Source: Symbiodinium microadriaticum
Lineage: Eukaryota > Sar > Dinophyceae > Suessiales > Symbiodiniaceae
NCBI GenBank assembly: GCA_001939145.1
Contig: LSRX01000803.1
Coordinates: 149,613 to 213,612 of the forward strand
Direction: 5' to 3'
Length of the DNA stretch: 64,000 nt
Within the stretch, counting starts at the first letter, position 1. Every line of letters starts with the position of its first letter. The translations under genes and the position numbers were made by a program. The notes beneath the pieces were generated by a model. The model saw only the letters and a program-made list of their open reading frames with translations. It searched no databases and had not been told where the DNA came from. Positions 32,977 to 43,429 of the stretch are shown here, piece after piece.

Positions 32977-34791
32977 ATGGCGGGCCTTGCAGTCTCCTGG
33001 TCCCTGATCGCCGGAGCTTTTTTGGTCAGGCTCCTCTTGCTGCCTTTGGACTTATACAGAAGCACCGACTTCGAGGTGCACCGCAACTGGCTGGCCATTA
33101 CACACAGCCTTCCCATGTCCGAATGGTACTTCGAGGCGACGTCCCAGTGGACACTAGATTACCCTCCAGCCTTTGCATACTTCGAATGGCTGCTGTCTCA
33201 AGTTGCGGTTCTCGTTGACCCTGCGATGCTGCAAGTAAGTAACTTGGAGTACGCCAGTTGGTCCACCGTAACTTTTCAACGGCTCTCAGTGACCCGGACT
33301 TTTTTAGTTTAGCATTGGCAGTAGTGACTCTGTGTGGGGCATGCATCGGGACCCATCATCGAAGCTCAGGTTGTTGGTGGTGACTTTGTCCTGCTTGCTG
33401 GAGGCCTGGCAGTGGGCGGCCCTCAGACGGCAGCTGTGCTGTTGTGGAACTCTGCACTTATCCTGGTGGACCACATCCACTTTCAATATAATGGGATGAT
33501 GCTGGGTTTGCTGCTTCTGTCTGCCGCCGCCATTGAAAAAGGCCAAATCTACTTGGGAGCGTTGCTCTTCTGTCTGCTGCTGTGCATGAAGCACATCTTC
33601 CTGTATGTGGCTCCTGTTTACTTCGTGTACCTTCTACGGGGCCACTGCGGCGCATCCTGCTGGCCGCCGCGACTCCTGCTTGGCAATTTGATAAAGCTCG
33701 GTGCTGTCGTACTCTCGGCGATTCTGGTGCTCATGAGCCCGTTCCTGAGCTTGCAACAGCTCGAGCAGATTGCCCAGCGCTTGTTTCCCTTCGGACGCGG
33801 GTTGACCCATGCTTACTGGGCCCCCAACTGCTGGGCTCTTTACAATACATTCGACCGAGCCTCTGGGCCAAGTTCAGCAAAGTGTCGAACACGTGATTGT
33901 AATGAGCAGAGAGATTTGCTCTTTCTATTCACTGCACCAAACCTTTCGAGGTTCTTGCCAAAGTCATGGGCGCAGCAGGTGCTTCTTCATCAACCGCAGG
34001 CTTTGCTGAGGTCTACGAGTCTGCTGTGTTGTGGACCGTTCCGCCACGAGCCACGTGCCTCAGCTGCCGGCACTGCGCAGGAAGACTTAGAGTGGCAAGC
34101 CAGGACATTTTGCGCACCTATCTGAGGTTTATCCTGACATTGCTGGCCTACTGTCCCTTGCTCATGAACATCTGGCACTGCGCAGGGCCAGCCGGCGCGG
34201 GGCGCGGCATCTTCGCAACGTATTTGGCGCTGCCTGGCAAGCTGTAGACTCACGAATTGCACTAGATCACTGGATGTGGGCAAACCGAACCCAGTCCTGG
34301 CCCCTGACCATCCCTAGCGGCAACCACTGCTCAGGTTGGGGTCTGCTGTGGCCTTTTCTTTCGGCTGGCACGTGCACGAGAAAGCGATTCTCATGGTTAC
34401 CATCCCTCTGCTATCGGCACCATCGCTCTCTGCGTCCAACTTGGTGCTTTCCTCCGTGGCTTGCTTCTCCGTAATGCCGTTGCTTCCCCATCGTATGATG
34501 GAGACTTCCATCAAGTGGCTGCTGTTCCTCTTCGGAGGGCTCGTCGAAGTGTTCCTAAAAGATAGACCTCTTCTGGGACATGCAGGTCGATGGCCATGGA
34601 TTCTCTTGGGTGCTTCCTATGCCCTGCTAGGTGCCTACCGAGACTTCGGTGGGCACTCGCTACTGTTCCGGGGCAGGATGGAGTTTCTGCCCCTGCTTCT
34701 AACCTCGGACTTCTGTGCCATTCTGGTATTAGGCGCCTTCTGCAGAATCTACTACCTGCTACCTTCAGGAACCAAGCAGAAGAAGGGATAA
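32977..34791 (+). CDS. ALG8: Dolichyl-P-Glc:Glc1Man9GlcNAc2-PP-dolichol glucosyltransferase
   Basis: ALG8 is a multi-pass ER membrane enzyme that adds the second glucose to the lipid-linked N-glycan precursor. Exon 1 starts at ATG 32977 and contains the family block [20 protein letters not shown] and QWTLDYPP. Intron 33289-33369 (81 bases, GT-AG) joins ..FQRLS to [12 protein letters not shown] in frame. Exon 2 contains [29 protein letters not shown] and [15 protein letters not shown]. Near 33868 the reading frame is ambiguous: a shifted frame (LWAKFSKV) looks better, so an intron or small indel lies there. A third part (about 33990-34190) holds [11 protein letters not shown] and [16 protein letters not shown]. 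The last exon (from about 34334) holds [11 protein letters not shown] and ends at TAA 34789-34791 after a Lys-rich tail. The family identity is certain. Confidence 0.9.
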
Positions 34792-35064
34792 CGCGACTCG
34801 ACGCCAAGTTCCCAGTGAGAGAAGATCGTCGCCAAATACGCCTTCAGTATCCGCACGTGGTCAAGACTCAAGACGCCTGAGCTCAAAAACATGATGATAC
34901 GGGGCTGAGAGGTACAACTTTGCTGCCCGTGTGTCAGAAACATCGTATCAGCTTCATGCAACTGGCCCAGCTAGTGAGCTAGTGACAGCCAGTGGCAGCT
35001 GGTGCTTGCGTGGCTTCTGTCGCTGAAGATCCAGGATCTCTTGGTTGCAGCCGGGCCGCAAGTT

Positions 35065-35990
35065 AACAAAGTTGAGAGCATGCGGCAAGGCTGCACGAGC
35101 ACACCAGCTTGAAGAGGAGCTCGAGGCGGATGATTTCAGTTAACCTGTGCAGGTTTGGGCGATGAAGAAGCCAGACTTCTTGTCCATATAGCCGGTCTGC
35201 AGAAGCTGCCGTCAAATCTGAATTCGCTTGGACATGGAACCCGGCACAATGCATCTACCCAGAAAGGTATCACCACTGGTACAAGTCTGTGTCTTCGCAG
35301 CGAGGCCACCAGGAGTTCACTCCACCTGGCCCAGAGTCAGCTCACGGTGCTGGAGGCCACGCATAGTTCCGGAGTCTACTGGGATGTTGCAGTGCTGCTC
35401 AGAATGCTCCCCGGCACAACTCCTGTCGCGGTGTTGTGATCCGCGTACTAAGTCACAGCGGAAGCATGCAGCTGTCTTGCAGGAGGCCAATCGTGCGCTG
35501 CGAACCTCGCAACAGGTGTGGCCTGCGGGCTGGCTCCGCGTTGCAAGAACCGTAGTGGATGAGGCTCTAGCGCTCGAGACTTCCATTCGCATGGCCCGCA
35601 GTGCTCACGACTTGAACAAAGCGTAGCGGCAGAACGCCTTGACTCTGCAGATTGGCAACGCAACTTCAAGCTAGGCAGCTAGGCCTTGCCTCCAAGTTCT
35701 GAGAGGCAGAGGTGAATCTGGCTGTGTCCTGTGCCACAGGCCCTCGACACCGAGCGAGCAAAGCTGGCAAGCCTGCTGGAGGCGTCTCGAGAGCAGTACT
35801 CTTGGATCCGAAGAGCACGGGAAACCCTGCACAAGTACAGTATACGTACATCGCCTAATAAGGACAAAGACCACCAGCCCGTGCAGCGAGAGAATCCGAT
35901 AGCGTCAACTTGCTCACTTGTGGATGCAGCCCCTTCAACCTGCTCCTGCTACTGGCCCGGAGCGTCGTCAGCCTGGTGCCAGCATCAGGG
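35065..35990 (+). CDS. Candidate multi-exon coiled-coil protein, downstream block
   Basis: Plus-strand segments again have coiled-coil character: GKAARAHQLEEELEADDF (about 35085-35140), LGDEEARLLVHIAGLQKLP (from 35155, directly after a CAG acceptor), LQEANRALRTSQQ (about 35478-35515), VDEALALETSIRMARSAHDL (about 35557-35615), and QALDTERAKLASLLEASREQ with YSWIRRARETLHKYS (from 35740 after CAG). Spacing fits short introns. The frame of the last segment stops near 35994. No membrane segment or catalytic motif appears. The resemblance to the block upstream of ALG8 (QALAEERALRQALEVL against QALDTERAKLASLLEA) suggests one gene or two related ones. Exact borders are unknown. Confidence 0.4.
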
Positions 35991-36426
35991 CTGATCCAGC
36001 GGTAGCATAGGTTTCAGGCTGCACAGTGCTGCACTACAAGCCAGAACCACAGCTCGGAAGGAGTCTCTTCAGTTTTTAGTGCAGCGCCCTTGAACTTCTA
36101 TACTCCCAGCGGCCGTCTTCCGACAAAAGGTTCTTCACGGCGCACTTCATTGTACAACGAAGCCGGAGGAGAGTCTGAGAAGACAGGAAGCCGTGAGAGC
36201 TTCGATGCGTACTTTAGGATTTCATGTTGGAGCCATGCATGGCGACGATTTCTGAAAGTTTTTCTTACAACTGGGATCTTCATCAACCCTGCCACTCTCT
36301 TTTGCGAATCTGCTGCTCTGCCTGCGAACAGCTAGTTGAAACTTCTCCAAGCGGAAATTCGGAACTAGCGCTTTTTGTTTAAGTCGTGAGACACTATGCA
36401 GCCGCCCGCAAACTGCAAAATGAGAC

Positions 36427-37420
36427 TCATTGCTTTGCCAGGCAGCCGATGCCCGCTGTGTCCATCTGGAGCAGGCCGACGAGAAAGTATGTGTACATGC
36501 CGCTAAGCAAGCCCAACACGCGCAAGTTGAATGCATGTTCTGACCCCAGGAGTTGGAACAGACAACTCTGGCAAGGGCACGGGGCAGCAGAAAATCCACT
36601 GGCTCGACTCCTGTCAAGTGAGGCAGTGGGTGGCTTTTCTAGGCCTTCATGCTTGTGTTGAGGCAGGGTCGCAGAGGAAAGTTGACTGGCAAAATGACGA
36701 GGGTCAAGGCCGAAGTTGTGAATCTGATGCCATACGGCCCAAGGATCTTGCCGATGGACGACGAGGCAGATTTTCGAAAGCCTCCGGCTTTTCCTGAAGC
36801 CGGCCAAAGTACATAGGTGTCTGCCAGACGAGAGAGAGAGAGCTCCTGGTTCACCCACACATGTGCTGAGCTTGCGAAACAGATCTCGTTCCAATCAGCG
36901 CATCGTGGTCAGGTTGTCCGTGGAGAGGCGGACAGCCCTTCCCTCGCCGTTGAACTGGAGCAGGATAGCCGATAGTCCAACCACTGGCTCCGAAAATGAG
37001 ACCAGTTTGAGCGCCTTAGTCATCAGTGGAGAACTGTTGTCAGGATGGGCATGAGAGCTGGGAAGAGGCAAGCACAGAGCGGCAATGTGAAGACCTCGCA
37101 CGTCAAAGCCGTGAGATTCACAGTAGGTCTGTTGCTTAGCGCATCTCTTCGTTGTGTCTGCAGCTCTTCCTCTCGCTTCAGGCACTTCGCGTGGATTGTG
37201 TCAAAGTTGCCTCCAAGCTCCGCGGATGGCTCAGCATTGAATGCCTCAAGAAGGCGACAGCTCTTCAGCTTCCGTATGCAGCGAAATGACCAGGCACGGA
37301 GGTCGGCGATCTCAGCCGAGCTACCGCGAGCTGCAAAGCCTGGCTCGTGGCGGCGAGGCGTCGGCATTTTCATGTGCTGGCGGTTTCGTTCGTGTTGGCA
37401 TGTACGATGGGAGCCGTAAC
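36427..37420 (-). CDS. Candidate minus-strand gene, unknown function
   Basis: Function not recognised. Four minus-strand segments read like protein, in order from high to low coordinates: EIADLRAWSFRCIRKLK with FDTIHAKCLKREEELQTQ (about 37320-37150); TKALKLVSFSEPVVGLSAIL with GEGRAVRLSTDNL (about 37035-36905); SSIGKILGPYGIRFTTSAL with VILPVNFPLR (about 36775-36680); and SEHAFNLRVLGLLSGMYTYF, VGLLQMDTAGIGCLAKQ, then a stop at 36427 (about 36540-36427). The last could span a membrane. The gene would converge on the plus-strand coiled-coil block. Splice joins were not established. The plus-strand readings over the same interval are weaker. Confidence 0.35.
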
Positions 37421-38274
37421 TCTCTCGTTGTGCATACGGTTTGAGGTTTAACATGCATGAACCGGCCCAGCCAGTTTGCCGGAGTCGGCAGGAGGCTGTG
37501 TGACGAGAAGATTCAGGCCCCTGCGCTGTCCGGTGAGCGGTCGGATGATGAGGCGTCGACGTAGCAATCATAGCAGTACTGGGCCAGCAAAGAGCAGCAA
37601 ACAGAGACGCAATCGCCAGCAGAGACCTTCGTAGAATATGCGGATCCAGAAAACCCTCGGCAAATAAGTCGGGCTGGCGACCCTGCCACGGAAACTTACG
37701 GAAACTTTGCCACCAGTCTGGAGACAATTTTTCTATGTGGCCTCATGGTGTGGCACTGCTTTCGCACCAGTCGTCGCTGCTTCCTTAGGCGCTTACAGTT
37801 GGCCTGAGTCTCACGCATGGGTGCCTTTTGCATGCCCCCCCCCCCATGTCCCTCTTATCTACAAGCCGCATGCTCCCGAGGCCCGAAACTCATCGCCCCC
37901 CCCCCCCCCCCCCCCCCTTACCGCCTGCCGCGGCATGGGGAAGGTGAGCAGACCTAGCCATGCCATGCCAGCGTGCTGCAGACAATACCAGCGAAGAGAT
38001 TCCATCACTGTCTGGAGCTGCGCTTGTCAGTAAGTGTCTATCTGTATGTGGTTCTTGGCTTCGCATGTCCCGTCATGGCAGCACTTGCATAGCACGGTGA
38101 ATCAAGGATCACATGTACATAGAGCAGCTGCTGTGCAGATCAAAATGCCACAGGCGAGCTGCTGCGGGGAAAAGTAAGTACCGTGTGGCCTTGTGAGTAC
38201 ACAAGGCCATTAGCACAATCAGCACCATCTGCACCATCAGCACCAGCAGCGAAAGCAAAAGCAACAGCAACTGT
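37421..38274. other. Spacer before the CAG array
   Basis: Apart from the poly-C tracts I see no coding segment with support on either strand. Near 38165-38274 the sequence becomes progressively richer in CAG and AGCA units, grading into the microsatellite. Confidence 0.3.
37833..37917. repeat. Two poly-C tracts
   Basis: A run of about 12 C lies near 37835 and one of about 25 C near 37893-37916. Such runs are prone to assembly and sequencing length errors, and on the complementary strand they could form G-quadruplexes. Confidence 0.9.
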
Positions 38275-38357
<83 letters not shown>

Positions 38358-38515
38358 NNNNNNNNNNNNNNNNNNNNNNNNNNNNNNNNNNNNNNNNNNN
38401 NNNNNNNNNNNNNNNNNAGCAGCGGCAGCAGCGGCAGCAGCGGCAGCAGCGGCAGCAGCAGCAGCATCAGCAGCAGCAGCAGCAGCAGCAGCAACGGCAG
38501 CAACGGCAACAGCGA
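38275..38515. repeat. (CAG)n microsatellite with internal assembly gap
   Basis: A pure CAG run of about 28 units reaches the gap at 38358-38417 (60 N), and after it the array continues as AGC/GGC mixtures to about 38515. The true length is unknown because assembly failed in the middle. Long poly-Ser, poly-Gln, poly-Ala and poly-Leu frames across it are artefacts; a real exon here is possible but unsupported. Confidence 0.95.
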
Positions 38516-38987
38516 CTGCGAGAGCAAGAGCGAGAGCCAGCGCAGGCGCAAGAACAAGTGCAGCAGCAAGACTGTAAGAGCCGCGCAAGGACAGTATCAA
38601 CAATAAGCGTGCTCATGACTGTACGTAAGCATAAGCATTGCCCAATGTTGTTGTGTACATGCCAGCCCGTGCAGACCCAAGCGCTGCAGACCATTTGGCC
38701 CAAAAGACGCCAGGGTCGAAGGTGTCGGCTGTCCCAACACCCGATACATGCCAGAGGCTTCATGCACCTGGACAGCAAGTGAGCTCGCAGGACTTATGGG
38801 CAGAGAAGTGTGTCGTATCTACGCAGTCGCATGGCCACGTCCTGCAGCTGAGGCCCCCTTTCGAGCTGGGGCCACTCATAGGTGGCGACAAAGAGAGGCA
38901 TCCTTTGCCAAGACTTCATGAGGTTCATGCCACCAGTTCTGCATAGACTCAGACTCAACGTGCCATTTCCAGCGCACAATCGCAGCT

Positions 38988-39000
38988 CGACATTTTGGCT
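38988..39000 (+). other. Spliced-leader-like remnant upstream of the 5'-nucleotidase gene
   Basis: The string CATTTTGGCTC, identical to 11 consecutive bases of the dinoflagellate spliced leader, occurs in sense orientation about 35 bases before the ATG at 39034. Bases before it match only partly, and the leader's final AAG is replaced by CGA. It may mark a past insertion of reverse-transcribed leader sequence, or be chance. The gene downstream has introns, so a simple whole-mRNA retrocopy is excluded. Confidence 0.3.
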
Positions 39001-39033
39001 CCGAACCGGACAGGATTGTCCAAGCGCCCTGCC

Positions 39034-41870
39034 ATGGGAGACATAAGAGAAGCAGACCTACTCCTTGCAGACGAGGAGTCGCTGTCCAAGCTAGATGAAC
39101 ACAGAGGTTGGAAGCCACGATGGCTTGTCACCCTGATTTCCACAGCAGCGGTGGCGCTATTCGTGGTAGTGGCAACCGTACCGGGCACGACCGGTAAAGG
39201 CAAGCCAGAAATGCTCTGTGCGGCACGGAACTGTTACTCGGCCTCGGAAGGACGCTTAGCCTTCCCACAGCTGTCGGAGTCGGACATCCCAGAAGGGTCC
39301 TGCTCTAGACCTTCAACTTTCTGCAGTCGAGATGATGACCACATCGAGTACCATGATTGTGACGGCGATGAGGTTTTAGATCCATTCTGCAACAGCGCGG
39401 AGAAACTGAAATTTGGCTTCCTGAGCTCTGCCAATGGTTGCCGAAACAATTGGCCAAACGGCTTGTGCCAGAATCAGGATGAGCCGAGTTACATTGCGAG
39501 CTTGCGTGCAGTCCCCAGTCCATCAAATGAGATCACCATCATTCACTTCAATGATGTGTACCAATTAGCCGGTGTGTTTGAACATGGCATTCGCAAGGGG
39601 GGCATGTCTCGAGCTGCCTACGTCATCGAACAGGCACGGAAACGGAATCCTGAGCGGACCTTCGTCGTCTTCGCGGGCGACCTGCTTTCCCCTTCGGTCC
39701 TGAGTGACCTTTTCGAAGGGGAGCAGATGGTCGACATCCTGAACTTCCTCAATCTTACTGCTGCCTCCTTGGGCAATCACGAGTTCGATTTCGGCGTCGA
39801 AACGCTCAGGAAACGGATTCAGGAGTCCAGGTTCGTGTGGTTAAATACCAACCTGCTGGATGAAGCCGGCGCTTTGTTTCCAGGCTGTGAGGGCTGGAGG
39901 GCCCGGAAAGTGTTGTCACCCCTAGCCCTAGACTCCCCAGACATGGGCATGCTACTTTCGAAAAGCTCGGATCGTCTGCAACTTTGGGGCCCTGTCGCCT
40001 TCAGGAACCCAGCACCACAAGATCATAGACATCCCTTTCTCACCACGCTGGTCGGAGGGCGGTGACGTGAAGACCACTCGCGTTTGCCTGTTTGGTGTGG
40101 CTTACGATGTGCGAGAGACAATGTTCAAGGACAGACACAGGGTGAATTATGTGCTCCGGCTGCAACTAAGATGCCCGTAGCCCACAGCAATGTGTAAATG
40201 TGATGAAGTCGTTCGTCCAGGTAGATGCGCTGGCCGCAGCTCAGAAGGAGGCCAAGATTCTTCGAGATGAGCACCAGTGCAACATGCCTCCACGGTTGAA
40301 ACGCCCTGACAACTTGATCGAACTGCTTGGCAGCATGTCCAAGGCAAAGTCGTCTTGGCTTTGACTCACCAGTTCGCCTCGGAGGATTGCAAGCTATCCA
40401 AGGCTAAGACCGGACATTCGGGTGTAAGCCTTCTGATCACAAATGTCCACCCCATGAAACAAACACTGATGCAGCAGTGCCTTTGAGCTTGTTCGGCAAA
40501 ACTGGCCAGGCGCTGGGGAAAAGCGTTGATCTGATACTGGGTAGCAGCATGTTTATGGCCTGACTGACATGTAGCTCCGATTTGAAACTTGACGGACTTG
40601 GTTTCCAGGAAATTCAATCAATCCTGCACCCAGGATCTTGGGTGGGCACGACCATAGCACGGAGCTCAAGACAGTGTGCGGGCATGCACCTTACGTGAAG
40701 GACCGATTTGCCGTGAAAATTTGGGCCATTCAGGAGTGTTGCCGTTGCAGTATCAAGCGCAACTTTGCCATGCAGGCAGATTCGGACCTGAAGACGCAGT
40801 GGAAGATGAAGCTGCTGCTAACTGACGAGGGTACGGTGGACTCCGTTGAAGGTGAGCTGATAACGCTTACAGACTTCGACCCATTCTCGGTTGGTGTGTC
40901 CCCGAGCGCTAAATTAGCATGTTTTGAGGGTAAAACGAGACGAGCATCTTGCAATCTCTGTCTGCTAGCATCCTCGCCCACCGCCCATGCAGAGGCACAA
41001 CAAGGTGGTTCACTGGGAGGAGAGAGGCAGTGCTGAGCTGGCCAAGAAAATCGGCTGTTCAAGCGCCCCACTCGATGCAGTTACTCGACACGTGCGTCAG
41101 AGAGAGACGAATGCTGGAGACTTTGTGGCTGATGCCGTCAAGAACATGCACAGGACTTCCCGCAAAGCGCTTCTGGCATGACGTGTCCCGCATGTAGATA
41201 CCTTAGACGCGGCCGAAAGCTGGTCGTGGCTTCCAGGACACAGGTGGCCCTCATCAACGGCGGCACCATCCGAGGAGACAAGGTTGCAGGGCCCAACGAA
41301 CTTTCCTGGAGAAATGCAGTGAATGTAGTGCGTGATGTTTCGGCTCCCATCAGCCCGCAGCCCCGACAAGGTCTTCGCAGCTGGCGATCTTTCGAAAGAG
41401 ATCGTCACAGAGTTGCATCCGTTTGGGAGCCTCGGCAACATTTTGAAGAAGTTCTCTGAACCTCCCTGCTCATGCTGCACCCTCATAGGAACGGCATCGT
41501 CAAGATCTATGCAACCGGGGCAGAGATCAAAAACTACATCGATGATTCGTTGAAGTGCTACGATACTTTTTGCGGCAACTTCGTGAACCCTGCGGGTTTG
41601 CGGTACACGTTTGATCCTGCAGCGCAACACGGACAGAGGGTCAAAAGCCTGACTTTCGATGATGGCCGGCCAATCCCGGATGATGCCAGTCTCACGGTGG
41701 CGCTCACTGACTTTATGCTTTCGACATCCGCTCTGTCGTCGAATCGTCTCTACAATATGGTCACGGTGAATGATGCAGTTCCCCTCGTGCAGGCACTGTT
41801 CGCGGCAGTTGCTGATGCGGGCACTTCGTGTATCAACCCCAAAACGGATGGGCGCATACAAGAGGTGTGA
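39034..41870 (+). CDS. Membrane-anchored 5'-nucleotidase family phosphohydrolase
   Basis: These enzymes remove phosphate from nucleotides or related esters. ATG 39034 opens a 283-residue exon with one membrane span (WLVTLISTAAVALFVVV, about residues 30-46). It contains metallophosphatase motifs IIHFNDVYQL, FAGDLLSPS and LGNHEFDFG. Introns 39884-40004 (GC-AG), 40151-40220 (GT-AG) and 40279-40343 (GC-AG) join ALFPG to TQHHKIIDI, RHRVNY to VDALAAAQKEAK, and DEHQC to KVVLALTHQ, all in frame. Later exons hold ILGGHDHS (about 40640), RETNAGDFVADAVKN, VALINGGTIRGD (about 41250), DLSKEIVTELHPFG, and the C-terminal domain GLRYTFDPAAQ with SLTVALTDFM, ending at TGA 41868. The first motif has Tyr where classic enzymes have His (DVY for DxH), a variant seen in eukaryotic members. 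It is probably a type II membrane protein facing outside or the vesicle lumen. Confidence 0.9.
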
Positions 41871-43429
41871 CCGCTTGCCCCGAACTTCGGCTGCTGCTGC
41901 AACCTGTAGCCCGCGAATGTGGTCAACTTCAGCGTGGCAGTTTTTCCCGAAGTCCAGCATTTCATCCCACATCGCAGTGTCGGCTGCGACTGCGGAAGAA
42001 AAGGGTCGAGTCACGGGTTGGGCTGTAGCAATGGGTGTCAGGCGAAGCATCCGCTGTGGGTGTTAGAGCGAGGCATGGCATCGTTCACGACAAGTGGCCT
42101 TTCCGTCTTGACATTGACACAGAATATCAGGACGCTTTCCCTTGGCTCCGTGCCGGGCACATGGGCGACACGCTGTGCATAGTTTGCATCAGTTTTCAAC
42201 CGCAGGACTGGATCCTCGTGGCGGCTTCTCGACCGCAGCATCGGGTGTTCATGAGCGCAGTAGTTGAAGGCTCTGGTTGTCATTTGATCTCAGATGCGAA
42301 ACAATCTCGAAAACCTCGTGCCGTTGCTTACACTGATCGCACATAATGGGCAGGTTTTGACAAGACTAGAGAAGCTTGGTAAGCTGCAGGTTTGCACGCT
42401 TGTATCCTGCGACTTGGCTGAGCTTTTGGCATGATCCCTACATGAGGTGCCCCCCACTCCCCCACACACAGAACCCAAGTTGATGTTGCTTTACGTAGTG
42501 AAGTTCGGAGGCCAGCATTCTTTACGGCATGCTCCTGTCCATCCCGTTGCTGCGTGAAGGCCTGACTGTTCCCACGAGTCATGTCGGAACCGAGGTATAT
42601 GGTGCTTACCCTGCATCTGTGGACGCCTGAATTATCGAGCCAGCCGGAGCTTCTCCAGCTTTGTCTACACTCGCCTCCACGTCTACTTCTGCGTGGCACC
42701 TCGTTTACTTGAAGTCTCCCAGCGGTCGTGAGCTTCAGTTGCGCAATGGGTCGCTGCAGGACCGAATGACATAGCATTAGATGCGGTACTTCACGCCGTT
42801 CGATGCCATGAGCTCATTCATCATCATTGCACGGAGAACCATTAAATCCAAAAGAAAAGTGCATGTTGAGGAGTACGGATGCTGGGAGGGGTGTTGCCGG
42901 TTTTGGTGGTTCTCTTGGGAGGCTAGGAATTTGCCGGATTGGCTGTGGTGCTGCCCCAGTTTCTGTGCTGCGTAGTTTGGACCCCGTCAATCAGTACCCA
43001 GTCGTTGTGAAATCTTGGCTGCCCTGTGCGAGTTGCGAGGGTCAAAAAATCCAACAGTGTAAGCTAAGGCGACCTACTTGAATGTGTTTATCCTGGTTTT
43101 CACCATAGGTGTGTTGCCAGATTGGACAGCAGCTTGGCCAGACAGTTGAGACTTTCACAGAGCGGTCTTTAGTTGGGAGTGGCCGCCCGGTCACCTGTTC
43201 GTCCTGAAACTGTCAGACTGATCATGCGTGTTACGGCTTGAGCGGTGAGCAAATATCTTTGACATGCCCGGACATATTAAATGTCTAAGGCCGTTTTGCC
43301 TAAGACCAGCATGTTGCTGGCCTCGCTGGAAAGCGGACTCATGAAGTCGTCGTTTAGTACTAAACGGACAGCAGACGGAAATAAGCATGTGCGATTGAAA
43401 GACGGTCTACCAAGAGTGCTCTACCAAGA
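41871..43429. other. Spacer, no supported gene
   Basis: A plus frame near 42060-42240 (with FRLDIDTEYQDAFPWLRAGH) is moderately protein-like but isolated. I see no family motif, RNA gene or transposon. Confidence 0.25.

Noticed and set aside
38183-38782. 200-codon frame with poly-Ser and Gln-rich parts, and minus poly-Leu/Ala/Cys frames
   Set aside because: Produced by the CAG array and run through unknown bases; all three phases are open in the same way.
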